42,675 bases of DNA from Paraburkholderia madseniana. Lineage in GTDB: Bacteria > Pseudomonadota > Gammaproteobacteria > Burkholderiales > Burkholderiaceae. A program made the position numbers and the translations under genes. Shown piece by piece: positions 1-7,330 of this stretch (positions are counted from its first letter, which is position 1; each line of letters opens with the position of its first letter). The stretch is from the NCBI RefSeq assembly GCF_009690905.1, contig NZ_VOSW01000080.1:1-42675 (forward strand), in the 5' to 3' direction. The notes under the pieces were generated by a model. That model had not been told where the DNA came from and did not search any database. It saw only the letters and a program-made list of their open reading frames with translations.

Positions 1-430
1 AGACGAAGAGCGCGCTCATCCACAGAATCGCGGACTGGCTCGACAGGAAATACTTAAGGAAGAACGCGCTATCCGCGCGCGACAGATCGCCCTGATAGAT
101 CTGGATTGCCAGCAACGACAGCGCGGCAATGCCCACCATCAGCGGACGCACCGGCTTCCAGCGCCAGCCGAGTACGACGAACACCGGCACGGCCAGGCAC
201 AGCACCAGTTTGTCGTAGTAGTTCATGAACGGGTGATAGCGCGATAGCGCGAACCCCGCGCCCGCGACCATCACGACGGCGAACAGCCAGTCGACGACAC
301 CGAGACGCTTGAGGAAGGGGCGCTCGTCGAGCAGATCCACCGTTTGAGCCGCGGTCTTTGAGACATCCCACTTAAGCACGGGCGCCGGGTCCGGCGCACC
401 GGCATCAAGAGACGTTCGGGTCAGATTCAT
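1..430 (-). CDS. ccsB: c-type cytochrome biogenesis protein CcsB (N-terminal part, runs off window)
   Basis: The first 143 codons are visible, starting at ATG 430 behind a strong GGAGGGG ribosome site five bases away. After a hydrophilic leader the protein shows at least three hydrophobic segments, with LLDERPFLKRLGVVDWLF, the FMNYYDKLV segment and FFLKYFLSSQSAILWMSALF. These resemble the start of beta-proteobacterial CcsB, the integral-membrane heme handling subunit of system II cytochrome c maturation, which works with ResB (family knowledge). The WWD heme motif would lie beyond the window edge. ResB is not between this gene and the cytochromes upstream, so it must lie downstream or elsewhere. 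Its likely clients are the c-type cytochromes encoded just upstream. Recognition is from memory of the family; the frame and start are clear. Confidence 0.78.
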   Translation of the reverse strand, partial: MNLTRTSLDAGAPDPAPVLKWDVSKTAAQTVDLLDERPFLKRLGVVDWLFAVVMVAGAGFALSRYHPFMNYYDKLVLCLAVPVFVVLGWRWKPVRPLMVGIAALSLLAIQIYQGDLSRADSAFFLKYFLSSQSAILWMSALFV

Positions 431-856
431 GGTCCCCTCCATTGCGCCGATCGCGTCGACAGGATGCCGTCGGCACGCAATTGACTGCTTTCCCGGCGCG
501 CTTCGTTCGACGGCCGCGCCCCAAGGCGCCGTCATCCAGTAGTGGTCCCCGTCCCACAAACGCGCTGCCAGACGTGACCGGGAAACCCGTTGCTATCTTG
601 AGCGCCCGCGTCCCGATTCGCTCCGTAAGTTTCCACTGCAGATTGAAAAAAAAGCGCCCGCCGGGGGGAGACGGTGCGCAAACTGTTCGCCACATCGCCG
701 CTGAAGCCCCCAACCGAGGCGACCTCAACAATGACGCAGGCGTTCTTGCAGGTGCCGCTGCCGTGCAACGGTGCATCCGCGTTGCACAGACCAGACGGAC
801 GGCCTGGAATCTGAATCGCCACGTCCACGGGCGCAGCGACACGCAAGTCAACTTGT
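431..856. other. Intergenic region between cytochrome c4 gene and ccsB
   Basis: I see no convincing gene here. Open frames exist on both strands but have no family resemblance and no good ribosome site. The region holds a minus-strand terminator-like hairpin with eight U (646-679) and, closer to 430, presumably the ccsB promoter. Confidence 0.5.
646..679 (-). terminator. Probable Rho-independent terminator after the cytochrome c4-like gene
   Basis: Read on the minus strand, a GC-rich segment able to fold with GCGC arms is followed directly by eight consecutive T. It lies about 180 bases beyond the stop of the diheme cytochrome gene and before ccsB. It would end transcription of the cytochrome/oxidase region and leave ccsB under its own promoter. 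The stem is imperfect, so confidence is moderate. Confidence 0.55.
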
Positions 857-1531
857 TCATTGATCGGCCGGCGGGTTGGCCGCTGCCTCGGTCTCTGGAG
901 GAAACGCTTCCACGAAGGCCGCTACGGCGCGCATATCCTGCTCCGACATATTGCCGCAGACCTCCTTCATGATCTCACCGCGAGGTCTTTGAGCGGTGTC
1001 GCGCTGGAAAACCAATAGCTGCTTGATGATGTAGTCCGCGTGTTGACCGGCGAGCCGCGGAAACTGATTCATTCCCTCGCCATGCTGGCCGTGACACGAA
1101 ACGCATGCTGCGACGCCCTTGTCCGGCAACCCGGACACAAAAATCGCTTTGCCTTCGCCAATCAGCGATTGGTCGCCGGATTCACCCAGAGCCGGCTTCT
1201 GACTGGAAAAATACGCGGCAAGTTCGTCGATTTGCGCCTCGCTCAGGTGCGTAAAGCCCCACATGAATCTCTTGGCGTTCGGGTCTGATCGGGCATGCGT
1301 CTTGAAGTCCGTCAATTGATCGACAATGTATTCCTTTCGTTGCCCCGCCAGCTTGGGAAAGGCCGGCGATACCGAAACGCCGTTCACGCCATGACAGTTC
1401 GAGCAGACCTGCAGAGCAATGGTCTTGCCGGCGACTGCCGGGTTATCGACCGCCCTTGACCGGTCCATTTCGTGACAGCCCGATCCTGCAAGCAGCATCC
1501 CAAGGGAGATGATTTGCGCCAACGTTTTCAT
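857..1531 (-). CDS. Diheme c-type cytochrome, cytochrome c4-like, probably a lipoprotein
   Basis: A 224-aa periplasmic electron carrier. Two class I cytochrome c domains are visible, with heme motifs CSNCH (residues 43-47) and CVSCH (143-147). Each is followed by a PKLAGQ or PRLAGQ stretch and YI..QL, the pattern of cytochrome c4. The leader ends LLAGSGC, so Cys19 may be lipidated, although the lipobox is not ideal. The ATG at 1531 was chosen because GGAGG sits eight bases upstream and the signal peptide starts there; a longer in-frame extension has neither. Cytochrome c4 proteins commonly deliver electrons to terminal oxidases (family knowledge). Its position after a porin-cytochrome gene suggests it takes electrons from the outer membrane and passes them to the inner-membrane chain, which is inference. 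Confidence 0.88.
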   Translation of the reverse strand: MKTLAQIISLGMLLAGSGCHEMDRSRAVDNPAVAGKTIALQVCSNCHGVNGVSVSPAFPKLAGQRKEYIVDQLTDFKTHARSDPNAKRFMWGFTHLSEAQIDELAAYFSSQKPALGESGDQSLIGEGKAIFVSGLPDKGVAACVSCHGQHGEGMNQFPRLAGQHADYIIKQLLVFQRDTAQRPRGEIMKEVCGNMSEQDMRAVAAFVEAFPPETEAAANPPADQ

Positions 1532-1568
1532 GTCACGAACCTCCAGACTGCGCTTACCGCCCTTAAAG

Positions 1569-1588
1569 GCTGCGCGACAAAGCGCAGC
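1569..1588. other. Strong hairpin between porin-cytochrome and cytochrome c4 genes
   Basis: A perfect seven-base inverted repeat, GCTGCGC and GCGCAGC, encloses a six-base loop. It lies 38 bases upstream of the cytochrome c4 start on the minus strand. No T-run follows on that strand, so it looks more like an mRNA processing or stability element, or an attenuator, than a full terminator. Confidence 0.5.
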
Positions 1589-1706
1589 GCAATGAGTACG
1601 TATTTCAACGCCCTCGCTTCCGCCGATACTGCAAAAACGCAAGGCACCTTCCTTTTATTCCAGGGGCAAGTACGACTAACTTGCGTGGGAAACGCCGGCA
1701 TCGACG

Positions 1707-3092
1707 TCACCAGTACGCGGCCCATAAATAGACGAACAGCGTGTCGTTGTCCGATGCGTTTCGCCCGGTGCCGTCGTAATTGGATCGGGATCCAAGGTAT
1801 TTAGTGAAATGCGTGTATTGCAGGCCGACCCGGATGTTCGGCACCGGAATCCAGAAGATCTCGGGTATCCATCCCTGCGTGGCAGGCGAAAAGTTCGCGC
1901 TGCTGGCGTAAGCCACGCTGTCGGTGCTGCCCGTCACATTGAAGAAAGCGAGGCTCACGCCATACTTGGCCTGATAGATGTACGACATTTTCAGCAGCAT
2001 CGATTTGAGATTTGCCGACTGGCTGTCGCCTAAAACGAAATTATTCGGATCACTGATATTCTCATGTGTGTAGCGCGCCTGCGCGGTAATCGTATGCGGT
2101 TCCAGCAGGTACTGATACTGCGCATCCACACCGATATCGCGATAGCGGGTCACACCCTGCGTGAAGATCGGGAAAGCGTTTGGATCGTTGGGATAGACAT
2201 CGGCAAGCAAGCCGAACGTCCCCACCATGATGTTATGCGGGCCCCATTCGCGGGTCAGCGCAACGCGCCAATACGGGTTGTAGCCTTTCAGATAGGTCTG
2301 CGGGTGGGCCAGGTCTCCGGCCTTGCTGCCATGACTCAGAAACGACCAGATTCCGTCGGCGGTGCTGTACGCGGTCAGTTCCGCGTACACCATCTTGTTC
2401 CAGTACAGGTAGCCGCCGATGCCGACGACCTGCTGCGCCAATGCGCCCTCGATGAGAGGCGTGAACACCGGAGACCCAACCGCGCTCGTCGACGAAGAGA
2501 GGTAGGGGTAGCTCCATGCAGGCGCGGTGTTAAAGACGTCCTGCACAGTCGGGTTGTTGTGCAACGTTACGCCCAGTATGAAATCGCTCGCTTCGCCGAT
2601 GATCCGTTCCACGTAACGGACATCGGTGTTGTCCGATGCCCATTTACCGATCCACCTGCCGTCGCCATTCTGGTGATCGTAGTTCGTGTAGGTATATTGA
2701 GCGAACGCGCCGATCTTGTCGGTGATCTTCCCGGCGAGGAAAATGCTGGCCGCATCCCATGTCAGATTGCCGTCTTTGGGCGAGATGGGATTCCCGTTAG
2801 CGTCGTTGTTGTGCCGGGTCTTGGTCGCATCGACTGTTCCCATCACGGCGAGCGGGATGGTGCGTTCGCCGAGCGTATATCCGTTCAGCTTGAACATGCG
2901 CCCATACGGCGTGAGCTCGGGAAACTGACCGCCGGCGTGGCACGCAATGCAACTTTGTCCTGTTTGCCGTGCGAATATAGGCAGAGCGTGTGCGGTAGAA
3001 GCCTGGAACAGACAAAGCGCCACGAAGGCCACCGTCCAACCACAGCGAAGCATCTGATTAAATGCAGGAATACTGATAATAGTCTTTGCCAT
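1707..3092 (-). CDS. Outer-membrane monoheme cytochrome-porin fusion, Cyc2-like
   Basis: A 461-aa protein with a signal peptide (about 1-36, ending STAHA). One heme motif, CIACH (48-52), lies in the context FARQTGQSCIACHAGG, followed by FPELTPYGRMFKLNGY. From about residue 75 to the end the sequence alternates aromatic and polar residues in amphipathic strands, and it ends in Trp (LFVYLWAAYW), as outer-membrane beta-barrels do. One N-terminal heme joined to a porin-like barrel in 400-550 aa is the layout of Cyc2, the outer-membrane Fe(II) oxidase (established knowledge). The homology itself is my pattern call, not an alignment. The start has GGGAGAG upstream. It lies 298 bases beyond the MCO operon and just before a diheme cytochrome. 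It could instead be a non-conducting porin with a structural heme. Confidence 0.72.
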   Translation of the reverse strand: MAKTIISIPAFNQMLRCGWTVAFVALCLFQASTAHALPIFARQTGQSCIACHAGGQFPELTPYGRMFKLNGYTLGERTIPLAVMGTVDATKTRHNNDANGNPISPKDGNLTWDAASIFLAGKITDKIGAFAQYTYTNYDHQNGDGRWIGKWASDNTDVRYVERIIGEASDFILGVTLHNNPTVQDVFNTAPAWSYPYLSSSTSAVGSPVFTPLIEGALAQQVVGIGGYLYWNKMVYAELTAYSTADGIWSFLSHGSKAGDLAHPQTYLKGYNPYWRVALTREWGPHNIMVGTFGLLADVYPNDPNAFPIFTQGVTRYRDIGVDAQYQYLLEPHTITAQARYTHENISDPNNFVLGDSQSANLKSMLLKMSYIYQAKYGVSLAFFNVTGSTDSVAYASSANFSPATQGWIPEIFWIPVPNIRVGLQYTHFTKYLGSRSNYDGTGRNASDNDTLFVYLWAAYW

Positions 3093-3390
3093 GGCTATCT
3101 CTCCCTGCGCCGTGCTTCACACATTTGCCAACGGCGGAAAAATTCAATGACTGCGTTGCTGTGTCGCGCCTGACGGCAACGAGCGAAATGAGAAGAAGGT
3201 CTCGCGACTACGGTGCCCCATTCCGGTGAGGCATTCGCGCCCCCTTGCCACGTTTATATTGTGCAAACCGTCGACAGGAAACGACATGGGTCAACGTCCT
3301 ATTCTTGCGGTAGGGGAGACGCCCGGCCGCGCGGGCGATGGCGTCTCGTGATTTCTTGCGCGCCAGTCCACGCTTCGTCTCACGACATCG
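3093..3390. other. Intergenic region between porin-cytochrome and the upstream oxidase operon
   Basis: No gene is supported. On the minus strand the oxidase operon ends at 3391 and the porin-cytochrome begins at 3092, so this spacer should hold the porin-cytochrome promoter. It also contains the hairpin at 3316-3347. Confidence 0.45.
3316..3347 (-). terminator. Hairpin at the end of the MCO operon (possible terminator)
   Basis: Perfect eight-base arms, GAGACGCC and GGCGTCTC, enclose a GC-rich loop with its own potential pairing. It lies about 44 bases past the stop of the cytochrome/binding-protein fusion. There is no T-run, so it may be a weak terminator or a 3' stabilising stem separating two expression levels. 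Confidence 0.4.
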
Positions 3391-5085
3391 TCACGGCACC
3401 ATCCAGGCCCCGTCGGCAACGAGCCTGACTCGGTCCGGCTCGGCAAAGCGGACGATATAGCCGCCCTTGGACGCGAAGCGCTGTCCGGGCGCCAGCGTGA
3501 GGCGCGGGTAGTAGCCGGTCAGGATGCGGCGTTCAAGCATGTCCTGAATGCGCTCAATCAGGTAATCCCTCTCAAACGCATCGACCATATGACCAAGCGT
3601 CTCCGCCAGCAGACCGCACGCGAGATAAGTGTCCGCCTGGACCTGCGGGGCGACCATCGGGATTTTGCGGATCGAGAACCAGCCGAATGCATAGTCGACA
3701 CGGACACGCCGTCCGTCCGGCAAGTCGAATGGATAGGCGAGGCGCGTGACGCCGCGCCAGCTTGCCGACAACGGTGTGCTATCGAGCCCACCCAGCAGCC
3801 CCGACATGAACACGGTGTCCGACGGCGGTGGCAAATGCCCGAGCGCCGCAACGTCGGGCGGACGCAGCCATAGCACCAGCACGTCCCCATGCGAAATTCC
3901 GTGCAGGGAGCGCGCGACGCTGTCGCCTGGCGCAAGAGCACGGCTCGACACCGCGATGCCATGGCCCTTCAACGCGGCGGCAAGCGCCTGTGCGCCCCGT
4001 TCGCCGTTGTCGCCTGTGCGATAGACCTGCCACACCCTTGTCGTTCCTTGCATGGGTTTGCCATGGGCTTCATCGAGAATCCGCCTCGCAAGCAACTCCG
4101 CCTCGAGCAGTACGCCCTTCGAGAAATACACGGAATAGAAATCCTGGTCGGTTTCAACCGGCACTTCCACGTTGGGAAAGAGACACGGCACGGCCTCCTG
4201 CTCGCAGAATTCGTGGACCGGCGCCCAGTTTTTGCCGCCGAGTCCCGACAGCACCGCAAACACCGGCTGCTCCACCAGTAGGCGCTTCAACTGTTCATGC
4301 CACGTCGACGGCGGTCCGCTCAACTCCCACACATGCAGCTCCCAGCGACGATTGACCATGAACATCATCTTGTGCGACGCGCGTAACGGCGGCGTCGCGC
4401 CAAGCGGAAACACGTTCTTGTCATCGAAGTACTGTTTGAGCACATCGAGCATGCCACGCCGTTTCACCGGGTCCGCATCCGGTGTGATGATCGTCGCGAA
4501 GTGCAGCACCGTGTCCGTCACACCTGCTGGCCTGCGTCGATCAAGGCGCTTCAGATAGCCGATCAGCGCTGCCATGTCGGTGTCGTTCAACGCGTACTGC
4601 GGCATCAGATTGCTGAGCGGCTTGCCCTCCGAATCGAGTCCCTCGCGTATTGCTCTTGCGATCGTCGCATCGGTGTAGGGCTCGCGATTGATGCGCATGC
4701 CGGGAATGTACGGGAGGTCGAACTCGTCGGGGTTCTCTACGCGAGCATGGATCAGATACCGGTCAGTGATCGGCGGGATGTTGTTATTCCCCTCTCTGGA
4801 TCCAAGGCCGCTGCGCCGATGGCAATTCATGCAGGCCGCGGCGGCGCCTCGCAGGTTCACGCCACCGTCGTGCATCGCTTCAAGCGGTTCGCCCGAACCC
4901 AGCACGCCTTTCTGGAAGATCGCCTCCCCCGTGTTCGCTGTCGTTACGGGCGGCGACGAGGGGGCAGCGTTCGCCTTGCCTACCGGCGCAATCAACGCGG
5001 CGAGCAATGCCCATTGAACGAGCGCGAGCGCCGCGAGCCATCGCACCCGAGCGCTGGCTCCTCGGCTGACCCGGGCGCAGTCCAT
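3391..5085 (-). CDS. Monoheme cytochrome c fused to a periplasmic-binding-protein (type 1) domain
   Basis: A 564-aa exported protein. An N-terminal signal segment (about 12-41) leads to a cytochrome c domain with CMNCH (85-89) and a probable distal Met ligand in LMPQYALND (Met161). From about 195 to 540 the sequence resembles a type 1 periplasmic binding protein: alternating strands and helices with FAVLSGLGGKNWAPVHEFCE, TRVWQVYRTGDNGERGAQAL and SDTVFMSGLLGGLDS. It may sense or bind a ligand and couple that to electron transfer. The start is two bases after the stop of the preceding gene, so it is translationally coupled and belongs to the MCO operon as its last gene. The heme domain is certain from the motif; the binding-protein fold is recognised by pattern only and the ligand is unknown. 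Confidence 0.72.
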   Translation of the reverse strand: MDCARVSRGASARVRWLAALALVQWALLAALIAPVGKANAAPSSPPVTTANTGEAIFQKGVLGSGEPLEAMHDGGVNLRGAAAACMNCHRRSGLGSREGNNNIPPITDRYLIHARVENPDEFDLPYIPGMRINREPYTDATIARAIREGLDSEGKPLSNLMPQYALNDTDMAALIGYLKRLDRRRPAGVTDTVLHFATIITPDADPVKRRGMLDVLKQYFDDKNVFPLGATPPLRASHKMMFMVNRRWELHVWELSGPPSTWHEQLKRLLVEQPVFAVLSGLGGKNWAPVHEFCEQEAVPCLFPNVEVPVETDQDFYSVYFSKGVLLEAELLARRILDEAHGKPMQGTTRVWQVYRTGDNGERGAQALAAALKGHGIAVSSRALAPGDSVARSLHGISHGDVLVLWLRPPDVAALGHLPPPSDTVFMSGLLGGLDSTPLSASWRGVTRLAYPFDLPDGRRVRVDYAFGWFSIRKIPMVAPQVQADTYLACGLLAETLGHMVDAFERDYLIERIQDMLERRILTGYYPRLTLAPGQRFASKGGYIVRFAEPDRVRLVADGAWMVP

Positions 5086-5087
5086 GG

Positions 5088-5912
5088 CTAGGGGCCCGGC
5101 CGGCTCAGAGCGGGCGACGACGCATCGGCATTCACCGACACCGAGTTGCGCCGGCCCTGCGAGCCCGGTTTCGTGAACATCCCATCGTCAAGCGGCGGAT
5201 TGAGCGTCACCTTGTCGATCATCAGCTTGTCACCCTTTCCGGCCGCCGCTGCGCCGCTTTCGATCGTGAACGGTATCTGCAAACCGTCGACGCTCCTGTA
5301 GTCGCCGTACTTCACTTCCACTGTGACCGGCCCGCGAGGGCCCCGCGCCACGCGGTCGTACTTCACGTCAAGAAAGCTCTGCGCGTCGACCCACACATGA
5401 CGGGTCACACCGGAAGGCAACTTCACGCCGAGGCGGTATGCATCGTGTCCGTCGACCTTGTCGATACCGTCGAGCGTGACATCGACACCCTTCGCCTGAT
5501 GGTCGATCAGCAATCCGTCGATGACCTGCTCGTCATGCGCTGAACTCAGCTCGTCCATGGTGTACGGCCGCGCTTCGCCGCCGCCGGTGGCGCTCGGGCT
5601 CACCTTCCAGCCTTGTTTGCCGTTGAATACCCGGACAGCCCGGTGGCTGAGCACGGTGACCTCGAAGCGTGTCTTGTTCGGACGTTTCAGCGCGAGCGCA
5701 AACGGCATTTCCTCCGCGGGTGTATTCGCACTATCCACGTGCCCGACCCAGACCATCGTCTGGATATTCCGCCATGCGTCGAGCCCTCCCCTCGCGGCGA
5801 TATTTTTCTCGACGATCTGGTCCGCGCTCAGATCGTGCTCCGGTATTTGCTCGCTCGCGTACACCGCCGCCGTCAGGCAGCCGATGAGCACCCACAGTGC
5901 GATTCGTGTCAT
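5088..5912 (-). CDS. LolA/LolB-fold periplasmic protein, copy 2
   Basis: A 274-aa exported protein with a short signal peptide (to about residue 19, VYASE). QIVEKNIAARGGLDAWRNIQ opens the mature domain, followed by LKRPNKTRFEVTVL, GKQGWKVSP and HVWVDAQSFLDVKYD. This is the pattern of the outer-membrane lipoprotein-sorting superfamily (COG2834-like), whose half-barrel binds acyl chains or other hydrophobic ligands. It is a paralogue of the next gene upstream and the two sit 25 bases apart, so they arose by tandem duplication. A GAGG ribosome site precedes ATG 5912. Within an oxidase operon such proteins may help route a lipoprotein or envelope component; that role is inference. Its C-terminal tail after about residue 245 is low in structure. 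Confidence 0.65.
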   Translation of the reverse strand: MTRIALWVLIGCLTAAVYASEQIPEHDLSADQIVEKNIAARGGLDAWRNIQTMVWVGHVDSANTPAEEMPFALALKRPNKTRFEVTVLSHRAVRVFNGKQGWKVSPSATGGGEARPYTMDELSSAHDEQVIDGLLIDHQAKGVDVTLDGIDKVDGHDAYRLGVKLPSGVTRHVWVDAQSFLDVKYDRVARGPRGPVTVEVKYGDYRSVDGLQIPFTIESGAAAAGKGDKLMIDKVTLNPPLDDGMFTKPGSQGRRNSVSVNADASSPALSRPGP

Positions 5913-5937
5913 GGCAGTGGACCTCGCACGATAACGG

Positions 5938-6777
5938 CTAGTGGCTATTCACCAGCGGCTGCTGGTTCGGCACTTTGGCCATGGCCAGTTGCGGTTTCGC
6001 AAACAAGGTATCGTCCGCCGGCGGATTCACCACGACATGGTCGATCGTCAGCTTGTGCGTCGGCTTGACGCCGCTGACGACGGTTTCCAGCGTGTGCGGA
6101 ATGACGAGCCCATTTTCTTTCTTGTAATCGCGATAGAAGATGGCGACGTCGTGCATCCGGCCGTCGAGCTTGCGTGGTTCGCCGTCGATCTTCAGTTCGA
6201 GAAAACTGCTTGCGTCGATCCAGATGCGGCGTGACGTATTGTCTTTCGTCGTCAGCTTCAGGACATACGCGCGATGCCCTTCCACCGATTCCATACCCAG
6301 AGCATCCACCCGTGAGCCCTTGCTCGCATAGTCGATCAGCGGCCCTTCCAGGTCAGCCGACGCCGCAGCCGATTTAGCCTCCGCAGGGGTATACGGTTCG
6401 ACTTCGTCGCGTCCGAGGAAGGGCCTGACCTTCCAGCCCCGCGCGCCGTCGTAGACCTGAAACGCCGTCTGCTCGTTGAAGCGAACCTCGAAGCGGCTCT
6501 TGTTCGGCCGCTTCATCGTCATCGTGAACGGCAGCTTTGTGTTCTTCTTGCCACCGGCATCGATCTGCCCTGACATCGTGATCGTATTGACCGCATGCCA
6601 CGCCTGAAGCCCGCCACGTGCCGCGACGTTCCGCTCGACGATCTGCGCCGCACCAAGATGACTCGCCGCAGCGGCTTGCGCCGTTCCTGCGGCCGAGGCC
6701 GCGTATGCGACCGGGCAGGATGCCAGAACACAGGCCACTGAGGCCGCCGAAATCGCCTTCAAAAGAAACCGGGACAT
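5938..6777 (-). CDS. LolA/LolB-fold periplasmic protein, copy 1
   Basis: A 279-aa exported protein with a clear signal peptide (about 1-26, ending AYAAS) and a near-ideal GGAGGTGAATC ribosome site before ATG 6777. Conserved blocks match the neighbouring paralogue: QIVERNVAARGGLQAWH, MKRPNKSRFEVRF, GARGWKVRP, RRIWIDASSFLELKID and VVNPPADDTLF. The fold is that of LolA-like sorting proteins. Unlike true LolA (about 200 aa) it is longer and sits far from ftsK or other lol genes, so it is probably a specialised relative serving this operon. Function is not established. Confidence 0.65.
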   Translation of the reverse strand: MSRFLLKAISAASVACVLASCPVAYAASAAGTAQAAAASHLGAAQIVERNVAARGGLQAWHAVNTITMSGQIDAGGKKNTKLPFTMTMKRPNKSRFEVRFNEQTAFQVYDGARGWKVRPFLGRDEVEPYTPAEAKSAAASADLEGPLIDYASKGSRVDALGMESVEGHRAYVLKLTTKDNTSRRIWIDASSFLELKIDGEPRKLDGRMHDVAIFYRDYKKENGLVIPHTLETVVSGVKPTHKLTIDHVVVNPPADDTLFAKPQLAMAKVPNQQPLVNSH

Positions 6778-6819
6778 GATTCACCTCCCCCATTTGTGTT
6801 GCAAATCACCGTGCCGCGA

Positions 6820-7320
6820 TCATTCGACGATCAGTCCGTCGACATGAAGCGAACCGATGAAAATGTCGACGCGCTCGCCGGCCTTGATCGGCCCGCCCTT
6901 GTTGGAAAACACCATCCAGTATTCCTGCCCGGCTTCAAGTGGACCGGTCTGGCGCAACGGCCCGACCTTGTCCATCACCGGAATCTCGAGCACCGCGTGG
7001 CTCGTTTGCCCGTACAGGTAGGCGGTCGCGGTCTTCTCGCCGAGCAGATGCGCCGCCACCGGATCCGTCACGCGATAGTTGAAGCGGATCAGATTGCCCG
7101 ATGCGGTGCGGCGCACACTCAGGTTATCGATGCCCTTCATCATCCCGTAGTAGTTCTTCGCGTGCTGCGACACACTCACCGGCAAATACGGCGAGTGCCT
7201 GGCCGTGAGCGCCGGCGGCGCGCTCTGCTGGGCCGCGACCCCTTGAACCAGGGTCGCGGCCAGCCACACGCTGCTCGTGAACAGCACCGCCGGCTTTGTC
7301 GAGGGGGACCGAAGTTTCAT
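6820..7320 (-). CDS. Secreted protein of unknown function in the MCO operon
   Basis: A 166-aa protein with a signal peptide (about 1-30, ending GVAAQQ), a GAGGGGG ribosome site and only 10 bases between its start and the stop of the giant gene. The mature part contains HAKNYYGMMKGIDNLSVRR, LIRFNYRVTDP, TAYLYGQTSHAVLEIPVMDK and GQEYWMVFSNKG, then ends GERVDIFIGSLHVDGLIVE. Predicted as mostly beta, about 135 residues. I do not recognise the family. Its place between the giant protein and the LolA-like genes suggests an accessory or partner of the oxidase, perhaps a chaperone or small subunit as MnxE/F are to MnxG, but there is no sequence basis for equating them. Confidence 0.7.
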   Translation of the reverse strand: MKLRSPSTKPAVLFTSSVWLAATLVQGVAAQQSAPPALTARHSPYLPVSVSQHAKNYYGMMKGIDNLSVRRTASGNLIRFNYRVTDPVAAHLLGEKTATAYLYGQTSHAVLEIPVMDKVGPLRQTGPLEAGQEYWMVFSNKGGPIKAGERVDIFIGSLHVDGLIVE

Positions 7321-7330
7321 TACAGCCCCC

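Noticed and set aside
442..972. 176-codon plus-strand frame across the cytochrome c4/ccsB gap
   Set aside because: Overlaps the end of the cytochrome gene, contains the terminator's A-tract and has basic low-complexity composition.
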